Positions 7,933-16,722 of a DNA stretch of 64,000 bases are shown here, piece after piece (position 1 is the first letter of the stretch; every line of letters begins with the position of its first letter). The stretch covers positions 1 to 64,000 of the forward strand of contig JAUMZK010000007.1 in assembly GCA_030528145.1 (NCBI GenBank), in the 5' to 3' direction. A program made the translations under genes and the position numbers. Under the pieces are notes generated by a model. The model saw nothing but the letters and a program-made list of their open reading frames with translations, did no database searches and was not told the DNA's origin. Source of the DNA: Actinomycetaceae bacterium. GTDB lineage: Bacteria; Actinomycetota; Actinomycetes; Actinomycetales; Actinomycetaceae.

Positions 7933-8937
7933 TTAGCCGCCGATCGCGCTCATGCCGCGTTTTGGCAACTTAAACCCGGCTTTACCGATCAGGTGGCCGG
8001 GTTCTTTTTCATGCACTGCTAGCCCCATCAATTGGGCAATTTCGAGGTCGCTAGCTCCGCTACGCAGCGGCGTCACCAAGTCGGTTTCCCGGTCGGAAAA
8101 AAGGCAGGTGCGAAGCATCCCGTCAGCTGTGAGTCGAAGGCGGTCGCAACCACCACAAAATGGCCTCGTTACCGACGCAATTACCCCAATTTTTTGCGGA
8201 CCACCGTCCACATACCAGGTGGCAGCAGGCGCAGAACCGCGTCCGGGCACTTCAGTGAGGACGTGCTTTTCCGCTATCTTTTCCAATATTTCGACCTGGG
8301 TAATAATGGTAGATCCATTCCATGGGTTGTTTCCCAGTGGCATCTGCTCAATAAAACGAAGCTCGAAGCCCTCCCGGCGGGCATAATCGACCAAATCTAG
8401 GATTTCGTCCTCATTCACCCCTGGCATTAATAAAGTATTTAGTTTGATGGGAAACAAGCCCACTTCTTTGGCGCTAGCGAGCCCGGCAAAAACCCGACCC
8501 AACTGGTCCCGCAAGGTCAGTTTTTTGAACCGTTCGGGGCGCAACGTGTCCAAAGAAACGTTTATGCGTGAAAGTCCGGCATCTTTTAGGTCTTTCGCGA
8601 ACTTGTCCAGTAGTACCGCGTTGGTGGTGAGGGCGAGGTCGATGGGGTCCTCAGCGGTTCCCAGGGTGGCAATTTCCCGCACTATTTCGCACACGTCCCG
8701 GCGGATTAGGGGTTCTCCACCAGTAATGCGGAAGTCACGCACTCCGCCCGCGTGGGCAATGCGCGCCAACCTGCTGATTTCGGCAACGCGGAGCAATTTC
8801 GCCGGTGGGAGCCAAGGCAAGCCTTGCGCGGGCATACAGTAGGTGCAACGCAACTGACATTTGTCGATTATGGAAATTCTTAGGGAACGGTGTCTGCGCC
8901 CGTATTGGTCTGTGAAAAGTGCGGCAGGCAGGTTCAC
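7933..8937 (-). CDS. moaA: GTP 3',8-cyclase MoaA (radical SAM)
   Basis: 334 residues from a GTG at 8937 that overlaps the moaE stop (GTGA); a longer version starting at 8988 would run 54 bases into moaE. MoaA starts cofactor synthesis from GTP. The radical SAM cluster motif CQLRCTYC follows SLRISIIDKC, the C-terminal Fe-S cluster ligands are in FCGGCDRLRLTADGMLRTC, and the protein ends in GG as MoaA needs. TGGEPLIRRD is the SAM-binding stretch. Last gene of the minus-strand mog-moaE-moaA group. Confidence 0.94.
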   Translation of the reverse strand: MNLPAALFTDQYGRRHRSLRISIIDKCQLRCTYCMPAQGLPWLPPAKLLRVAEISRLARIAHAGGVRDFRITGGEPLIRRDVCEIVREIATLGTAEDPIDLALTTNAVLLDKFAKDLKDAGLSRINVSLDTLRPERFKKLTLRDQLGRVFAGLASAKEVGLFPIKLNTLLMPGVNEDEILDLVDYARREGFELRFIEQMPLGNNPWNGSTIITQVEILEKIAEKHVLTEVPGRGSAPAATWYVDGGPQKIGVIASVTRPFCGGCDRLRLTADGMLRTCLFSDRETDLVTPLRSGASDLEIAQLMGLAVHEKEPGHLIGKAGFKLPKRGMSAIGG

Positions 8938-9374
8938 GGCAGGTTGGACCACTTCGCGTCCCCGTTGGTCAGGTTCTGCTTCTTCCAAACTGGCAGCACT
9001 TTCTTCACTTTTTCGACAATTTGTCCCACCAGGTCCATGCCGGGGTGGCGGTGTGCAGTAGCCACTATTACCAGCAGCGCAATGTCGCCAACATCCAGTT
9101 TGCCGACGCGGTGAACAACGGTAACGGTTGCCTTATCCTCGTCTTTTAGTGCCTCGCGCACCAGTTTGCCGATTTCTTTTTCGAGGACGCCGCTGGCGTT
9201 GGGATGTGCCGTGTATTCGATGCCGCGCACTTCTTCGCTGCCTGCCTGCGGGTCGTGATTGCGAACTTTGCCCACAAACATCGAGGTCGCACCGTAAAAT
9301 TCGTCTTCGGTCGCGTCCAGAAAGTGGGCGACGTCAATAGGGGATTCTTGGACGGCAAAACTAATGTTCAACAT
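8934..9374 (-). CDS. moaE: Molybdopterin synthase catalytic subunit MoaE
   Basis: 146 residues. MoaE transfers sulfur from MoaD thiocarboxylate to precursor Z. GATSMFVGKVRNHD, GIEYTAHPNA, VHRVGKLDVGD, VIVATAHRHPGMDLVGQIVEKVKKVLPVWKK are family blocks; the last contains the conserved K-x-x-P-x-W-K active-site region. The start at 9374 overlaps mog by 14 bases and the end overlaps moaA by 4. Confidence 0.94.
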   Translation of the reverse strand: MLNISFAVQESPIDVAHFLDATEDEFYGATSMFVGKVRNHDPQAGSEEVRGIEYTAHPNASGVLEKEIGKLVREALKDEDKATVTVVHRVGKLDVGDIALLVIVATAHRHPGMDLVGQIVEKVKKVLPVWKKQNLTNGDAKWSNLP

Positions 9375-9843
9375 ATTTTCCTTTTGCGCCTTTGCCCCCT
9401 AGTTGGTCAAAGAAGTGGGGCAGCAGCGGCAGCAGAATTTCGGCAGCCAAACTGGCGGCTTTGGTACTGCCGGGCAAATTTACGAGCAGTTGGTTGCGGG
9501 CAGTCAGCCCCGCCTTGCCGCGCCCAAAAGCCGCGAACGGGGTTTGTTCCAAAGATTTTTGGGTGATGAGGTGGCTGATTCCGGGCAGTTCTTTCACTAT
9601 GAGGGCGGCGCACGCTTCGGGGGTGACATCTCGGGGTCCCACCCCAGTACCGCCGCTAGTGAGTAGCACATTGCCAGTGCTGCCTGCTAATATTTTTCTA
9701 ATTTCTGCTTGCTCGTCGGGGACAATATCAAGGACAGTGAGGTAGCCGGCTTTTTCAAATTCTCTTTTTAGGAGGGCGCCTGAGCGGTCTGTTTCTTCCC
9801 CCCGGTAGCACCGGTCAGATACGACCACAATGTGAACGCGCAC
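9361..9843 (-). CDS. mog: Molybdopterin adenylyltransferase (MogA/MoaB family)
   Basis: 160 residues. This family adenylylates molybdopterin before MoeA inserts molybdenum. VVSDRCYRGEETDRSG at the start and LLTSGGTGVGPRDVTPEA in the middle are the family signatures, and LPGSTKAASLAAEILLPLLPHF is the typical end. Starts 57 bases after the DUF6457 gene. Assignment to MoaB rather than MogA cannot be decided from sequence alone. Confidence 0.9.
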   Translation of the reverse strand: MRVHIVVVSDRCYRGEETDRSGALLKREFEKAGYLTVLDIVPDEQAEIRKILAGSTGNVLLTSGGTGVGPRDVTPEACAALIVKELPGISHLITQKSLEQTPFAAFGRGKAGLTARNQLLVNLPGSTKAASLAAEILLPLLPHFFDQLGGKGAKGKYVEH

Positions 9844-9900
9844 ACCTACTCCTTAGCTCGCTAAACCTCATCTGGCCCGCCAACTATATCTATCGTCCTC

Positions 9901-10182
9901 TTACTTATCAAGTGCGCCCGACCAGCTATCAGCAAGTGTGCCGATAGCCTCAATTGCGCCCTTCGTATCAGTTTTTCCCTGTCCTGCCGAAAAACCCACC
10001 AAGAATGCCGAAAGCGGCGCACCTGGACGTGAAGGACCGTGCGCAATTTTTCCAATTAAGCCCAGCAAGTCGCCCTCGATCTGGGAAACTTCGGCATAAT
10101 TCACGCCTAGTTCCTTGGCGACCGCCTGAACCCACTTGCGCATATTTTCCATTTTTTGCGGGTCGTCTTTACGGTTACTCAT
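9901..10182 (-). CDS. DUF6457-type small protein in the molybdenum cofactor operon
   Basis: 93 residues from the ATG at 10182, which has AGGAGA six bases upstream. The segment MRKWVQAVAKELGVN, then a helical DLLGLIGKIAHGPSRPGAPLSAFLVGFSAG block, resembles the small DUF6457 domain found beside or fused to MobA-type proteins in actinobacteria; this is from memory of the family. Function unknown; linkage suggests a role in cofactor maturation. Overlaps the 3' end of the HTH regulator by 8 bases, so it is translationally coupled to it. Confidence 0.75.
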   Translation of the reverse strand: MSNRKDDPQKMENMRKWVQAVAKELGVNYAEVSQIEGDLLGLIGKIAHGPSRPGAPLSAFLVGFSAGQGKTDTKGAIEAIGTLADSWSGALDK

Positions 10183-10906
10183 CGTGTTCTCCTGTAATGA
10201 TGAATTGACAAGTGGACTGCGGAGTATAAACCCGCAGCTGGGTGTGTTTGCCCGAAGTCGTGCCAGTGTTAGGTCCGGATGGTCCCGCCAAAAACTTGAT
10301 AGAACCCTTGGCGGGGTCCGTACCCAGCAACGTATCAATTAGTCCCTTGTGGATGGCACAAACGGCGCGTGGAGGCAAATCCCCGTCATGAATCAAAGGA
10401 CACGCCCGTAAATCGATGCAATTGTCCGCGAAAGTTGCGTCAAAGCCGAGGACGGAAAGCAAGTTAGCAGCGTCCTCGACACCAATAGTACCGTCCGAAC
10501 TATCCACGTAACTTCGCGTGAGCATCCGCCCAGCCCACGAGCGTCCCACGTCATAACAATGCGCGTAATATTGGGGGTCGTCCATGTCGAAACACGATAC
10601 TAGTGCTTCAATAAGCCCCAAATATTCACCCGCCAATATTTCCCACGCGGGCACAACCACTCGGTAAACCGTGGCAGGTCTGCCGCGCCCCCGCGGTTTT
10701 TTGGTGCGCGCCACCACCAAAGACTCGGCTACTAACTGTTCCACGTGTTCGCGAATAGTGTTCGAGTGTGCGCCCATAGCCTGCGAAATTTGAGCAATAG
10801 AAGGCGGCTCAGCCTGTGCCGCAATAAAACTGAAAATGCGCCTACGCGTACTGGTTAGAGTCAGCAGATTAGGAATGGCTTTCAGTGTTGAGCGCGGGGC
10901 ACCCAT
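10175..10906 (-). CDS. Winged-helix regulator with a cysteine-rich C-terminal domain
   Basis: 243 residues from the ATG at 10906 that overlaps the upstream stop as TAATG. An ArsR/MarR-like winged helix occupies about residues 15-80 (RRRIFSFIAAQ, AQISQAMGAHSNTIREHVEQL), with a basic wing KKPRGRGRPATVYRV. The C-terminal part has CIDLRACPLIHD and VCAIHKGLIDTLLG, the pattern of regulators related to SufR that can bind an Fe-S cluster. It leads DUF6457-mog-moaE-moaA, so it probably senses iron-sulfur or redox state for these genes. The cluster is inference. Confidence 0.75.
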   Translation of the reverse strand: MGAPRSTLKAIPNLLTLTSTRRRIFSFIAAQAEPPSIAQISQAMGAHSNTIREHVEQLVAESLVVARTKKPRGRGRPATVYRVVVPAWEILAGEYLGLIEALVSCFDMDDPQYYAHCYDVGRSWAGRMLTRSYVDSSDGTIGVEDAANLLSVLGFDATFADNCIDLRACPLIHDGDLPPRAVCAIHKGLIDTLLGTDPAKGSIKFLAGPSGPNTGTTSGKHTQLRVYTPQSTCQFIITGEHDE

Positions 10907-11499
10907 TATCTTTTTTCCCACACGTCTTCAACTCCTAACCAACTGCCAAAACCCGCATTTAGCACTAGCCACGCCAACAATCCGTACCCTGATTGACCGG
11001 GCATGCCGGTGCGAGCCACATCAATGCTCCACTCATCGTGTCCCACTAACGGAGAGAACGTGTCTACGTAAGGCACCTGGCGGCGCGCACACACCTCAGC
11101 TAAAGCCTTATTTAGCGCCGCACATGCATTCACATCGTAGGTAGGCAAAGGAGGAGGACCCACCACGAACGTAGACATATGCATACCCGCCGCATCATCC
11201 AAAATATTTGCTAAGTTGAGCCGTGAACGTGGCGTTGTCAAACCCGCGTTAGTGTCTTCAGGGCTAATTCCCAAAACTACCGCAGTGCGTCCATATACGG
11301 CACGTCGTTCTGCCTCCATCCGCCACCGGGCGGCTAATTCCGAGGTCGATTCTTCAGGTACCGCCAAAACGTACGGATGTATTAAGTCGGGTTCCCCTAA
11401 GCGCGCCAAAACCCTGCCAATCCACCCCAAGGCGCGGGCATCGCCTACGCCAGCTACCAAACGGTCGCCAAGAACTATCAGGTGACGGGAATTTTCCAT
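10906..11499 (-). CDS. SGNH/GDSL-type hydrolase
   Basis: 197 residues from the ATG at 11499. LIVLGDRLVAGVGD is block I with the position of the nucleophile Ser replaced in the usual GDS order (GDR), RTAVVLGISPEDTNAGL holds a G-x-x-D/N-like block III, and VGPPPLPTY resembles the later oxyanion segment. No signal peptide. It heads the minus-strand group and its stop overlaps the HTH start, so the two are coupled. The ribosome-binding site GGAGAA touches the ATG, which is unusually close; the ATG at 11544 lies inside a hairpin. Substrate unknown. Confidence 0.7.
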   Translation of the reverse strand: MENSRHLIVLGDRLVAGVGDARALGWIGRVLARLGEPDLIHPYVLAVPEESTSELAARWRMEAERRAVYGRTAVVLGISPEDTNAGLTTPRSRLNLANILDDAAGMHMSTFVVGPPPLPTYDVNACAALNKALAEVCARRQVPYVDTFSPLVGHDEWSIDVARTGMPGQSGYGLLAWLVLNAGFGSWLGVEDVWEKR

Positions 11500-11511
11500 T
11501 TCTCCAGTGTA

Positions 11512-11542
11512 GCTAATTGGGACCCTTCGGGTCCCAATTAGC
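11512..11542 (-). terminator. 14-bp perfect hairpin after kgd
   Basis: GCTAATTGGGACCC (11512-11525) and GGGTCCCAATTAGC (11529-11542) form a perfect stem with a three-base loop, 15 bases past the kgd stop. No T-run follows on the minus strand, so it is a weak intrinsic terminator or a processing/stability element; it also lies just upstream of the SGNH start. Confidence 0.55.
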
Positions 11543-11556
11543 ATCAGTTTTGAACT

Positions 11557-14500
11557 TTACCGGGCGAAGGCTTCGTCAAACAGAGCGCTCGCTTCGACCT
11601 TGTGCTTTCCGGTAGATCCGGCCGAGGGCGCCGCGCTCGCGGGACGAGTAACCGCCCGTGCCGACAAATCCCAGTTCATTGCCAGGAATGGCCATGCCCC
11701 CATGTTGCGCGGTTCGTCTTGGACCCACACAATTTCGGCACCCGCAAACGGGGCGAGGGCGGCTTTCAATTCGTCCTCGGGTAACGGGTAGTACTGTTCT
11801 AACCGCACAATAGCAGTGCGGTTATCGCCCCGGTTGACGCGTTGTTTCACCAGATCATAGTAGACGCGACCAGAGGTAATAATAACCCGGTCTACGGCGC
11901 TGGCATTGTCCACAATATTGTGGTCGACTTCACCAATTACCGGCATGAAGTGCCCTTCAGTAAAGTCTGCCACGCTGCTGGTGGCCGCCGACAGGCGCAG
12001 CAGCTGTTTGGGGCTGAACAGTATCAGTGGCTTGCGCGGCTGCAAGTAGGCTTGACTGCGTAACAAATGGAAGTGGTTGGCGGGCGTAGAAGGCTGACAA
12101 ATGCGCATATTGTCTTGGGCCGCAAGTTGTAAATAGCGTTCAATACGACCGGAAGAGTGGTCGGGACCTTGCCCTTCGTAACCGTGCGGCAGCAACATTA
12201 CCAGCGAGGAATTTTGCCCCCACTTTTGTTCTGCAGAACTGATAAATTCGTCGACAATGGTTTGGGCACCGTTGGCGAAATCGCCAAACTGGGCTTCCCA
12301 AATAACCAGTGCTTCGGGTCGTTCCACCGAGTATCCGTATTCAAAACCCAGGGGACCATATTCTGACAGCGAAGAATCGAATATGCGCAATTGTTCCTGG
12401 TCGGGGGTCAAGAAATTAAGCGGAGTCCATTCAGCCCCGGTCTCGTGGTCGTGCAATACGGCGTGGCGTTGCACAAAAGTACCGCGTCGGCAATCTTGCC
12501 CGGACATGCGCACCGGCGTGCCCTCCATGAGTAAGGACCCAAACGCTAACAATTCGCCAAATCCCCAGTCAATCTTGCCTTCACGCGTCATCTTGGCGCG
12601 CTTTTCCACCAACTTCTTCATCTTTGGGTGTGGTACGAAATCGGCGGGTATTTGGGCAAAAGCATCCCCGATGCGTTCCATGACTTCTTGGGTAATAGCG
12701 CTCTTCCAGCCGACCATGCGCCCGGCGTCTTCTAATTGCGAACTGGGTTTGGCAAGTCCGCGATCGCCCTCGGTAGGCTTCCACCCCTGCTCGCGGGTTT
12801 CGTGCAAAATGCGATCTAATTCGTCGTTGTATTCCTTTAGCGCTGCTTCTGCTGTCTCCATGGTTATATCCCCGCGTCCGATCAGATTTTTGGTGTAGAC
12901 CGCCCGCGTGGAAGGAATAGAGTCTATGAGGGAATACATAATGGGCTGGGTCATGGAGGGATCATCGCCCTCGTTATGTCCCCGCCGCCGGTAGCACACC
13001 AGGTCAATAATGACGTCTTTGTGGAACTCTTGGCGGTATTCGAATGCTAGTTCGGCAATGCGCACTACCTCTTCGGGGTCGTCTGCATTGACGTGGAAAA
13101 TAGGTACTTGCAACCCTTTAGCGAGGTCAGTGGGGTAGCGAGTGCTGCGTCCAGAGGTTGGAGGCGTCGTAAAACCAATCTGATTATTTACGATTACGTG
13201 AATTGTGCCCCCGGTGCGGTATGCCGGCAATTGCGACATGTTCAAAATTTCGTACACCACGCCTTGACCAATAAAGGCGGCATCGCCGTGAATCAAAATT
13301 GGTAGTACCGGGTATTCGCCATAGTTTTCCAAGGTGTCTTGTTTTGCTCTCGTGATCCCTTCGAGGACGCCGTTCACGGCTTCCAAGTGTGAGGGGTTTG
13401 CCGCTAAGGTTACGCGGGTGGCCACGCCGTCTGCAGGGCTGAAAACGCCTTCTGTGCCCAGGTGGTACTTGACGTCACCACTGCCTTGTACCTGGCGGGG
13501 ATCCGCATTGCCCTCAAATTCGCTGAAGATCTGGGCGTAAGATTTCCCACCAATGTTTGCCAGCACATTCAACCGTCCGCGGTGTGCCATACCAATAGTG
13601 GCGTCGGGTATCCCGGCGTATGCGGCGCGGGTAAGCACTCGGTCCAAGAACGGGATGAGCGATTCACCGCCCTCCAGGCTGAAACGCTTCTGTCCCACGT
13701 ACTTTATTTGCAGGAAAGTTTCAAAGGCTTCGGCATGGTTGAGCGTAGAAAGGATCTTTTCTTGCTCTTTCTGCGAGGGCTTTGCGTAGGGCTTTTCAAT
13801 TTGACGTTGCACCCAAGTGCGCTGGGCGGGATCTTGAATATGCATGTATTCGATACCGACCGTGCGGGTATATGTATCGCGTAATTGGTCCAAAATTTCC
13901 CGCAAAGTCATATGAGACTTGCCCCCGAAACCGCCAGTGGGGAACGAACGGTCCAAGTCCCATACCGTCAAGCCGTAACTGGAAAGTTTCAAGTCGGGGT
14001 GGCGGCGTTGGCGGTAATCTAGTGGGTCAGTGTCAGCGGCAAGGTGTCCGCGTGAACGGTAGGCGTGAATGATTTCGGCAATGCGCGCCGGTTTTCCCTT
14101 TTCGGTGTCGGCATCGTATTCGCGGTCGCGTTCCCACTCAAAGGGTTCGTAGGGGATGCGCAAAGAATCAAAAATGCGGTCCCAGAATCCGTCCCGTCCA
14201 GTCAATTTTTCTTCGACAATGCGCAAGAATTCGCCGCTTCCAGCACCTTGAATAACGCGGTGATCGTATGTGGAAGTCATGTGCATAACTTTGCCCACTC
14301 CGGCGCGCGCCATAGCGTTAGGCGATGCCCCCGACCATTCGGCGGGGAAATTAGTGGCGCCAACCCCAATAATTGTGCCTTGACCTGCCATTAGTCGCGG
14401 TACCGAGTGGGAGGTTCCTAAAGTGCCGGGGTTAGTAAGGGTCATGGAGGCGCCCTGGAAGTCTTTTGCAGTCAGTTTCCCGGCGCGGGTGCGTTTTACC

Positions 14501-15243
14501 AAGTCTTCGTAGGCGTCCACAAATCCTTGGAAGTCATAGCGGTCGGCTTCGTGGATTACGGGCACCATTAGGGCGCGCGTTCCGTCCTTCTTGGGCAGGT
14601 CGATTGCCAGCCCGAAGCCTACGTGCGCAAAATTGCGAATGCCAGGTTTGCCGTCGACCTCTTCGTAGCGGACATTCATTGAGGGCATTTGCACCATGGC
14701 TTCTACTACGGCAAATCCAATAAGGTGGGTGAAGGATACTTTGCCGCCGCGTGTTTTAGCCAAATACTTGTTAATTACGGCGCGATTTTCAATTAGTAGT
14801 TTGGCGGGGATCTGCCGCACAGACGTGGCGGTAGGAACTTCCAAAGACGCCATCATGTTTTTCACAACTGCGTTCGCAGGTCCGCGCAGCCGCGCAACTT
14901 CGTCCTGTTCGATGCGGGTTTTCTTGCCAGTTTCGGTGGCTTTCATTGCCGATGCCGCATAGGGCGAGGTCGGTGGGGCAATTTTCGATAAAGGTTGCGG
15001 GGGCAGATCCGAACGAGTCACGTCGATACCGCGCGCAACCGTTTCTGTGGTTTTGGTACTGCTTGCAGCAGTGCCAGCCGGTTGCGTCTTTGCGTCGGGT
15101 CCGGGGTCTTCTTGTTTTTCCAACGCAACAATGGCTTTGAAATATTCTTGCCAATCTGCGGGTACAGACGCTGGGTCCGCGTCATATTTTTGCCGCATCT
15201 GCGCGATCACTTCGGTGGAAGCGGAATCTTCATGATTCGACAT
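11557..15243 (-). CDS. kgd: Multifunctional 2-oxoglutarate decarboxylase/dehydrogenase (E2-E1 fusion)
   Basis: 1228 residues from the ATG at 15243 (AAGGA six bases upstream; the longer reading from 15279 adds 12 residues). It feeds 2-oxoglutarate into the TCA cycle. The short N-terminus ADPASVPADWQEYF is the E1-interaction tail; a linker follows, then an E2 acyltransferase domain with TYDHRVIQGAGSGEF, then the thiamine-dependent E1 with GMAHRGRLNVLAN, IHGDAAFIGQGVVYE and RRGHNEGDDPSMTQP. This architecture is the actinobacterial Kgd type and its length matches the mycobacterial protein (about 1,230). No lipoyl domain is present, so a separate E2 is needed. Monocistronic. Confidence 0.95.
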   Translation of the reverse strand: MSNHEDSASTEVIAQMRQKYDADPASVPADWQEYFKAIVALEKQEDPGPDAKTQPAGTAASSTKTTETVARGIDVTRSDLPPQPLSKIAPPTSPYAASAMKATETGKKTRIEQDEVARLRGPANAVVKNMMASLEVPTATSVRQIPAKLLIENRAVINKYLAKTRGGKVSFTHLIGFAVVEAMVQMPSMNVRYEEVDGKPGIRNFAHVGFGLAIDLPKKDGTRALMVPVIHEADRYDFQGFVDAYEDLVKRTRAGKLTAKDFQGASMTLTNPGTLGTSHSVPRLMAGQGTIIGVGATNFPAEWSGASPNAMARAGVGKVMHMTSTYDHRVIQGAGSGEFLRIVEEKLTGRDGFWDRIFDSLRIPYEPFEWERDREYDADTEKGKPARIAEIIHAYRSRGHLAADTDPLDYRQRRHPDLKLSSYGLTVWDLDRSFPTGGFGGKSHMTLREILDQLRDTYTRTVGIEYMHIQDPAQRTWVQRQIEKPYAKPSQKEQEKILSTLNHAEAFETFLQIKYVGQKRFSLEGGESLIPFLDRVLTRAAYAGIPDATIGMAHRGRLNVLANIGGKSYAQIFSEFEGNADPRQVQGSGDVKYHLGTEGVFSPADGVATRVTLAANPSHLEAVNGVLEGITRAKQDTLENYGEYPVLPILIHGDAAFIGQGVVYEILNMSQLPAYRTGGTIHVIVNNQIGFTTPPTSGRSTRYPTDLAKGLQVPIFHVNADDPEEVVRIAELAFEYRQEFHKDVIIDLVCYRRRGHNEGDDPSMTQPIMYSLIDSIPSTRAVYTKNLIGRGDITMETAEAALKEYNDELDRILHETREQGWKPTEGDRGLAKPSSQLEDAGRMVGWKSAITQEVMERIGDAFAQIPADFVPHPKMKKLVEKRAKMTREGKIDWGFGELLAFGSLLMEGTPVRMSGQDCRRGTFVQRHAVLHDHETGAEWTPLNFLTPDQEQLRIFDSSLSEYGPLGFEYGYSVERPEALVIWEAQFGDFANGAQTIVDEFISSAEQKWGQNSSLVMLLPHGYEGQGPDHSSGRIERYLQLAAQDNMRICQPSTPANHFHLLRSQAYLQPRKPLILFSPKQLLRLSAATSSVADFTEGHFMPVIGEVDHNIVDNASAVDRVIITSGRVYYDLVKQRVNRGDNRTAIVRLEQYYPLPEDELKAALAPFAGAEIVWVQDEPRNMGAWPFLAMNWDLSARAVTRPASAAPSAGSTGKHKVEASALFDEAFAR

Positions 15244-15373
15244 CGAAATCCTTACGTAGAGAGTTTGCAACCAACACAAGAGTATGACGAAAGACCTGAA
15301 AATTCACGCCAGTTAAGACATATAAAGATAATTTTTAACTGTATTGACAAAAGCATTGCCAAGCCCGTGCCCT

Positions 15374-15379
15374 TACAAT
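15374..15379 (+). promoter_or_regulatory. Candidate -10 box upstream of the CNNM pair
   Basis: TACAAT followed by seven bases and then ATG at 15387. That ATG opens a 12-codon frame overlapping the CNNM start at 15391. A TTGACA at 15344-15349 is 24 bases away, too far to be its normal -35. Confidence 0.3.
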
Positions 15380-15390
15380 AGAAAACATGA

Positions 15391-16722
15391 ATGAAGTGCA
15401 TAGAAACGGTTTCGATGCTCACTGACATATTGATGGTTTTTGCTGGCGTGGTGCTGACGGTAGGAACAGCGCTATTTGTGGCCAGCGAGTTTTCCTTAGT
15501 TGCCTTAGACCCGACGACCGTGCAAAGTCGTGCCGCTGCGGGGGATAGGTCCGCAGCCGGCATTGCGAAGACGCTCTCACGTCTTTCCATTCACCTTTCG
15601 GGTGCCCAAATCGGTATCACGTTGACCACTATCTTGCTTGGCTACACTACGCAAACTGCTATCGCCCGCCTCACCGACCACGGTTTGCAAGAAGTCGGGG
15701 TCAGTGCCGCGCTAGCAACGGCGTCAGGCTTGGTGGTCGCCCTCGTAATAACCAATGGGTATTCAATGCTGTTTGGGGAACTGGTACCCAAAAATTTGGC
15801 GCTTTCGCAAACTTTGGCGGTGGCGCGCATAGTGTCACCTTTGCAGCGCGTTTGCACTTGCCTGTTTATGCCTCTGATTTGGGTGCTAAATGGCAGTGCT
15901 AATGCGGTATTGCGCCTGCTTGGATTCACTCCATCTGCGCACCTGAGTTCGGCACGCTCTGCGTCGGAACTGGCGGCGCTGGTGCGCCAAAGCGCCGCAG
16001 AAGGCACCCTGGACGTTTCCACGGCCGCCATGTTTACAAAGTCGGTGAAAATGGGGAATCTGTGCGCCGCCGACGTGATGCGCGACCGTCAACGAGCGGA
16101 CATGCTCGAAGCTAGTGCTACGGTCAGTGACCTTTTGGATGCTGCTGACCGTACCGGGCATTCGCGCTTTCCCGTTATTGGCGAGGACGCCGACGACATT
16201 TTGGGTATTGCCCACCTGCGCCCGGCTATCTCTGTTCCCTTTGAGAAACGTGGCGAAGTTCCGGTCACTTCCCAGTCGATAATGACCGAGGTCTTGAAGG
16301 TGCCCGAAACTGTGGCACTGGCACCCCTGCTATTGGAATTGCGCGGCGAAGGTAGCCAAATGGCAATAGTGGTTGATGAATACGGTGGTACTTCGGGGGT
16401 AGTTACTTTAGAGGACGTGATCGAAGAAATAACCGGAGAAATAGCCGATGAACACGACCCACGCCGACGCGGGGTGCGTTTAGGCGAGAAGGTGGGCTCA
16501 TGGGTGGTTACGGGGACCTTACGACCCGATGAAATTGCCGAACATACCAAAGTGCGACTGCCCGACGAGGGTCCATACGACACTATTGGGGGGCTAATAA
16601 TGATGCGCTTGGGGGCAATACCACAGGTAGGTGACGAAGTGAGTGTAAACGGTTACCGGTTGCGGGTGGCACAAATGGATGGTCGCCGCGTGCTCACAGT
16701 GGAAATTTGGCAGGACAAATGA
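15391..16722 (+). CDS. CNNM/CorC-type membrane protein with CBS domains (first copy)
   Basis: 443 residues. An N-terminal CNNM (DUF21) domain with about four hydrophobic helices and the conserved FVASEFSLVALD and GELVPKNLALS segments; then two CBS domains (about residues 220-345, including VVDEYGGTSGVVTLEDVIEEITGEI); then a CorC/HlyC C-terminal domain. Such proteins are linked to magnesium or cobalt export. The start at 15391 has no ribosome-binding site; ATG at 15415 is an alternative. Its end overlaps the second copy as ATGA, so the pair is co-translated. Confidence 0.9.
   Translation: MKCIETVSMLTDILMVFAGVVLTVGTALFVASEFSLVALDPTTVQSRAAAGDRSAAGIAKTLSRLSIHLSGAQIGITLTTILLGYTTQTAIARLTDHGLQEVGVSAALATASGLVVALVITNGYSMLFGELVPKNLALSQTLAVARIVSPLQRVCTCLFMPLIWVLNGSANAVLRLLGFTPSAHLSSARSASELAALVRQSAAEGTLDVSTAAMFTKSVKMGNLCAADVMRDRQRADMLEASATVSDLLDAADRTGHSRFPVIGEDADDILGIAHLRPAISVPFEKRGEVPVTSQSIMTEVLKVPETVALAPLLLELRGEGSQMAIVVDEYGGTSGVVTLEDVIEEITGEIADEHDPRRRGVRLGEKVGSWVVTGTLRPDEIAEHTKVRLPDEGPYDTIGGLIMMRLGAIPQVGDEVSVNGYRLRVAQMDGRRVLTVEIWQDK

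Noticed and set aside
15344..15379. TTGACA...TACAAT as a promoter
   Set aside because: Spacer is 24 bases, too long for one sigma-A promoter; only the TACAAT box is kept as a candidate.
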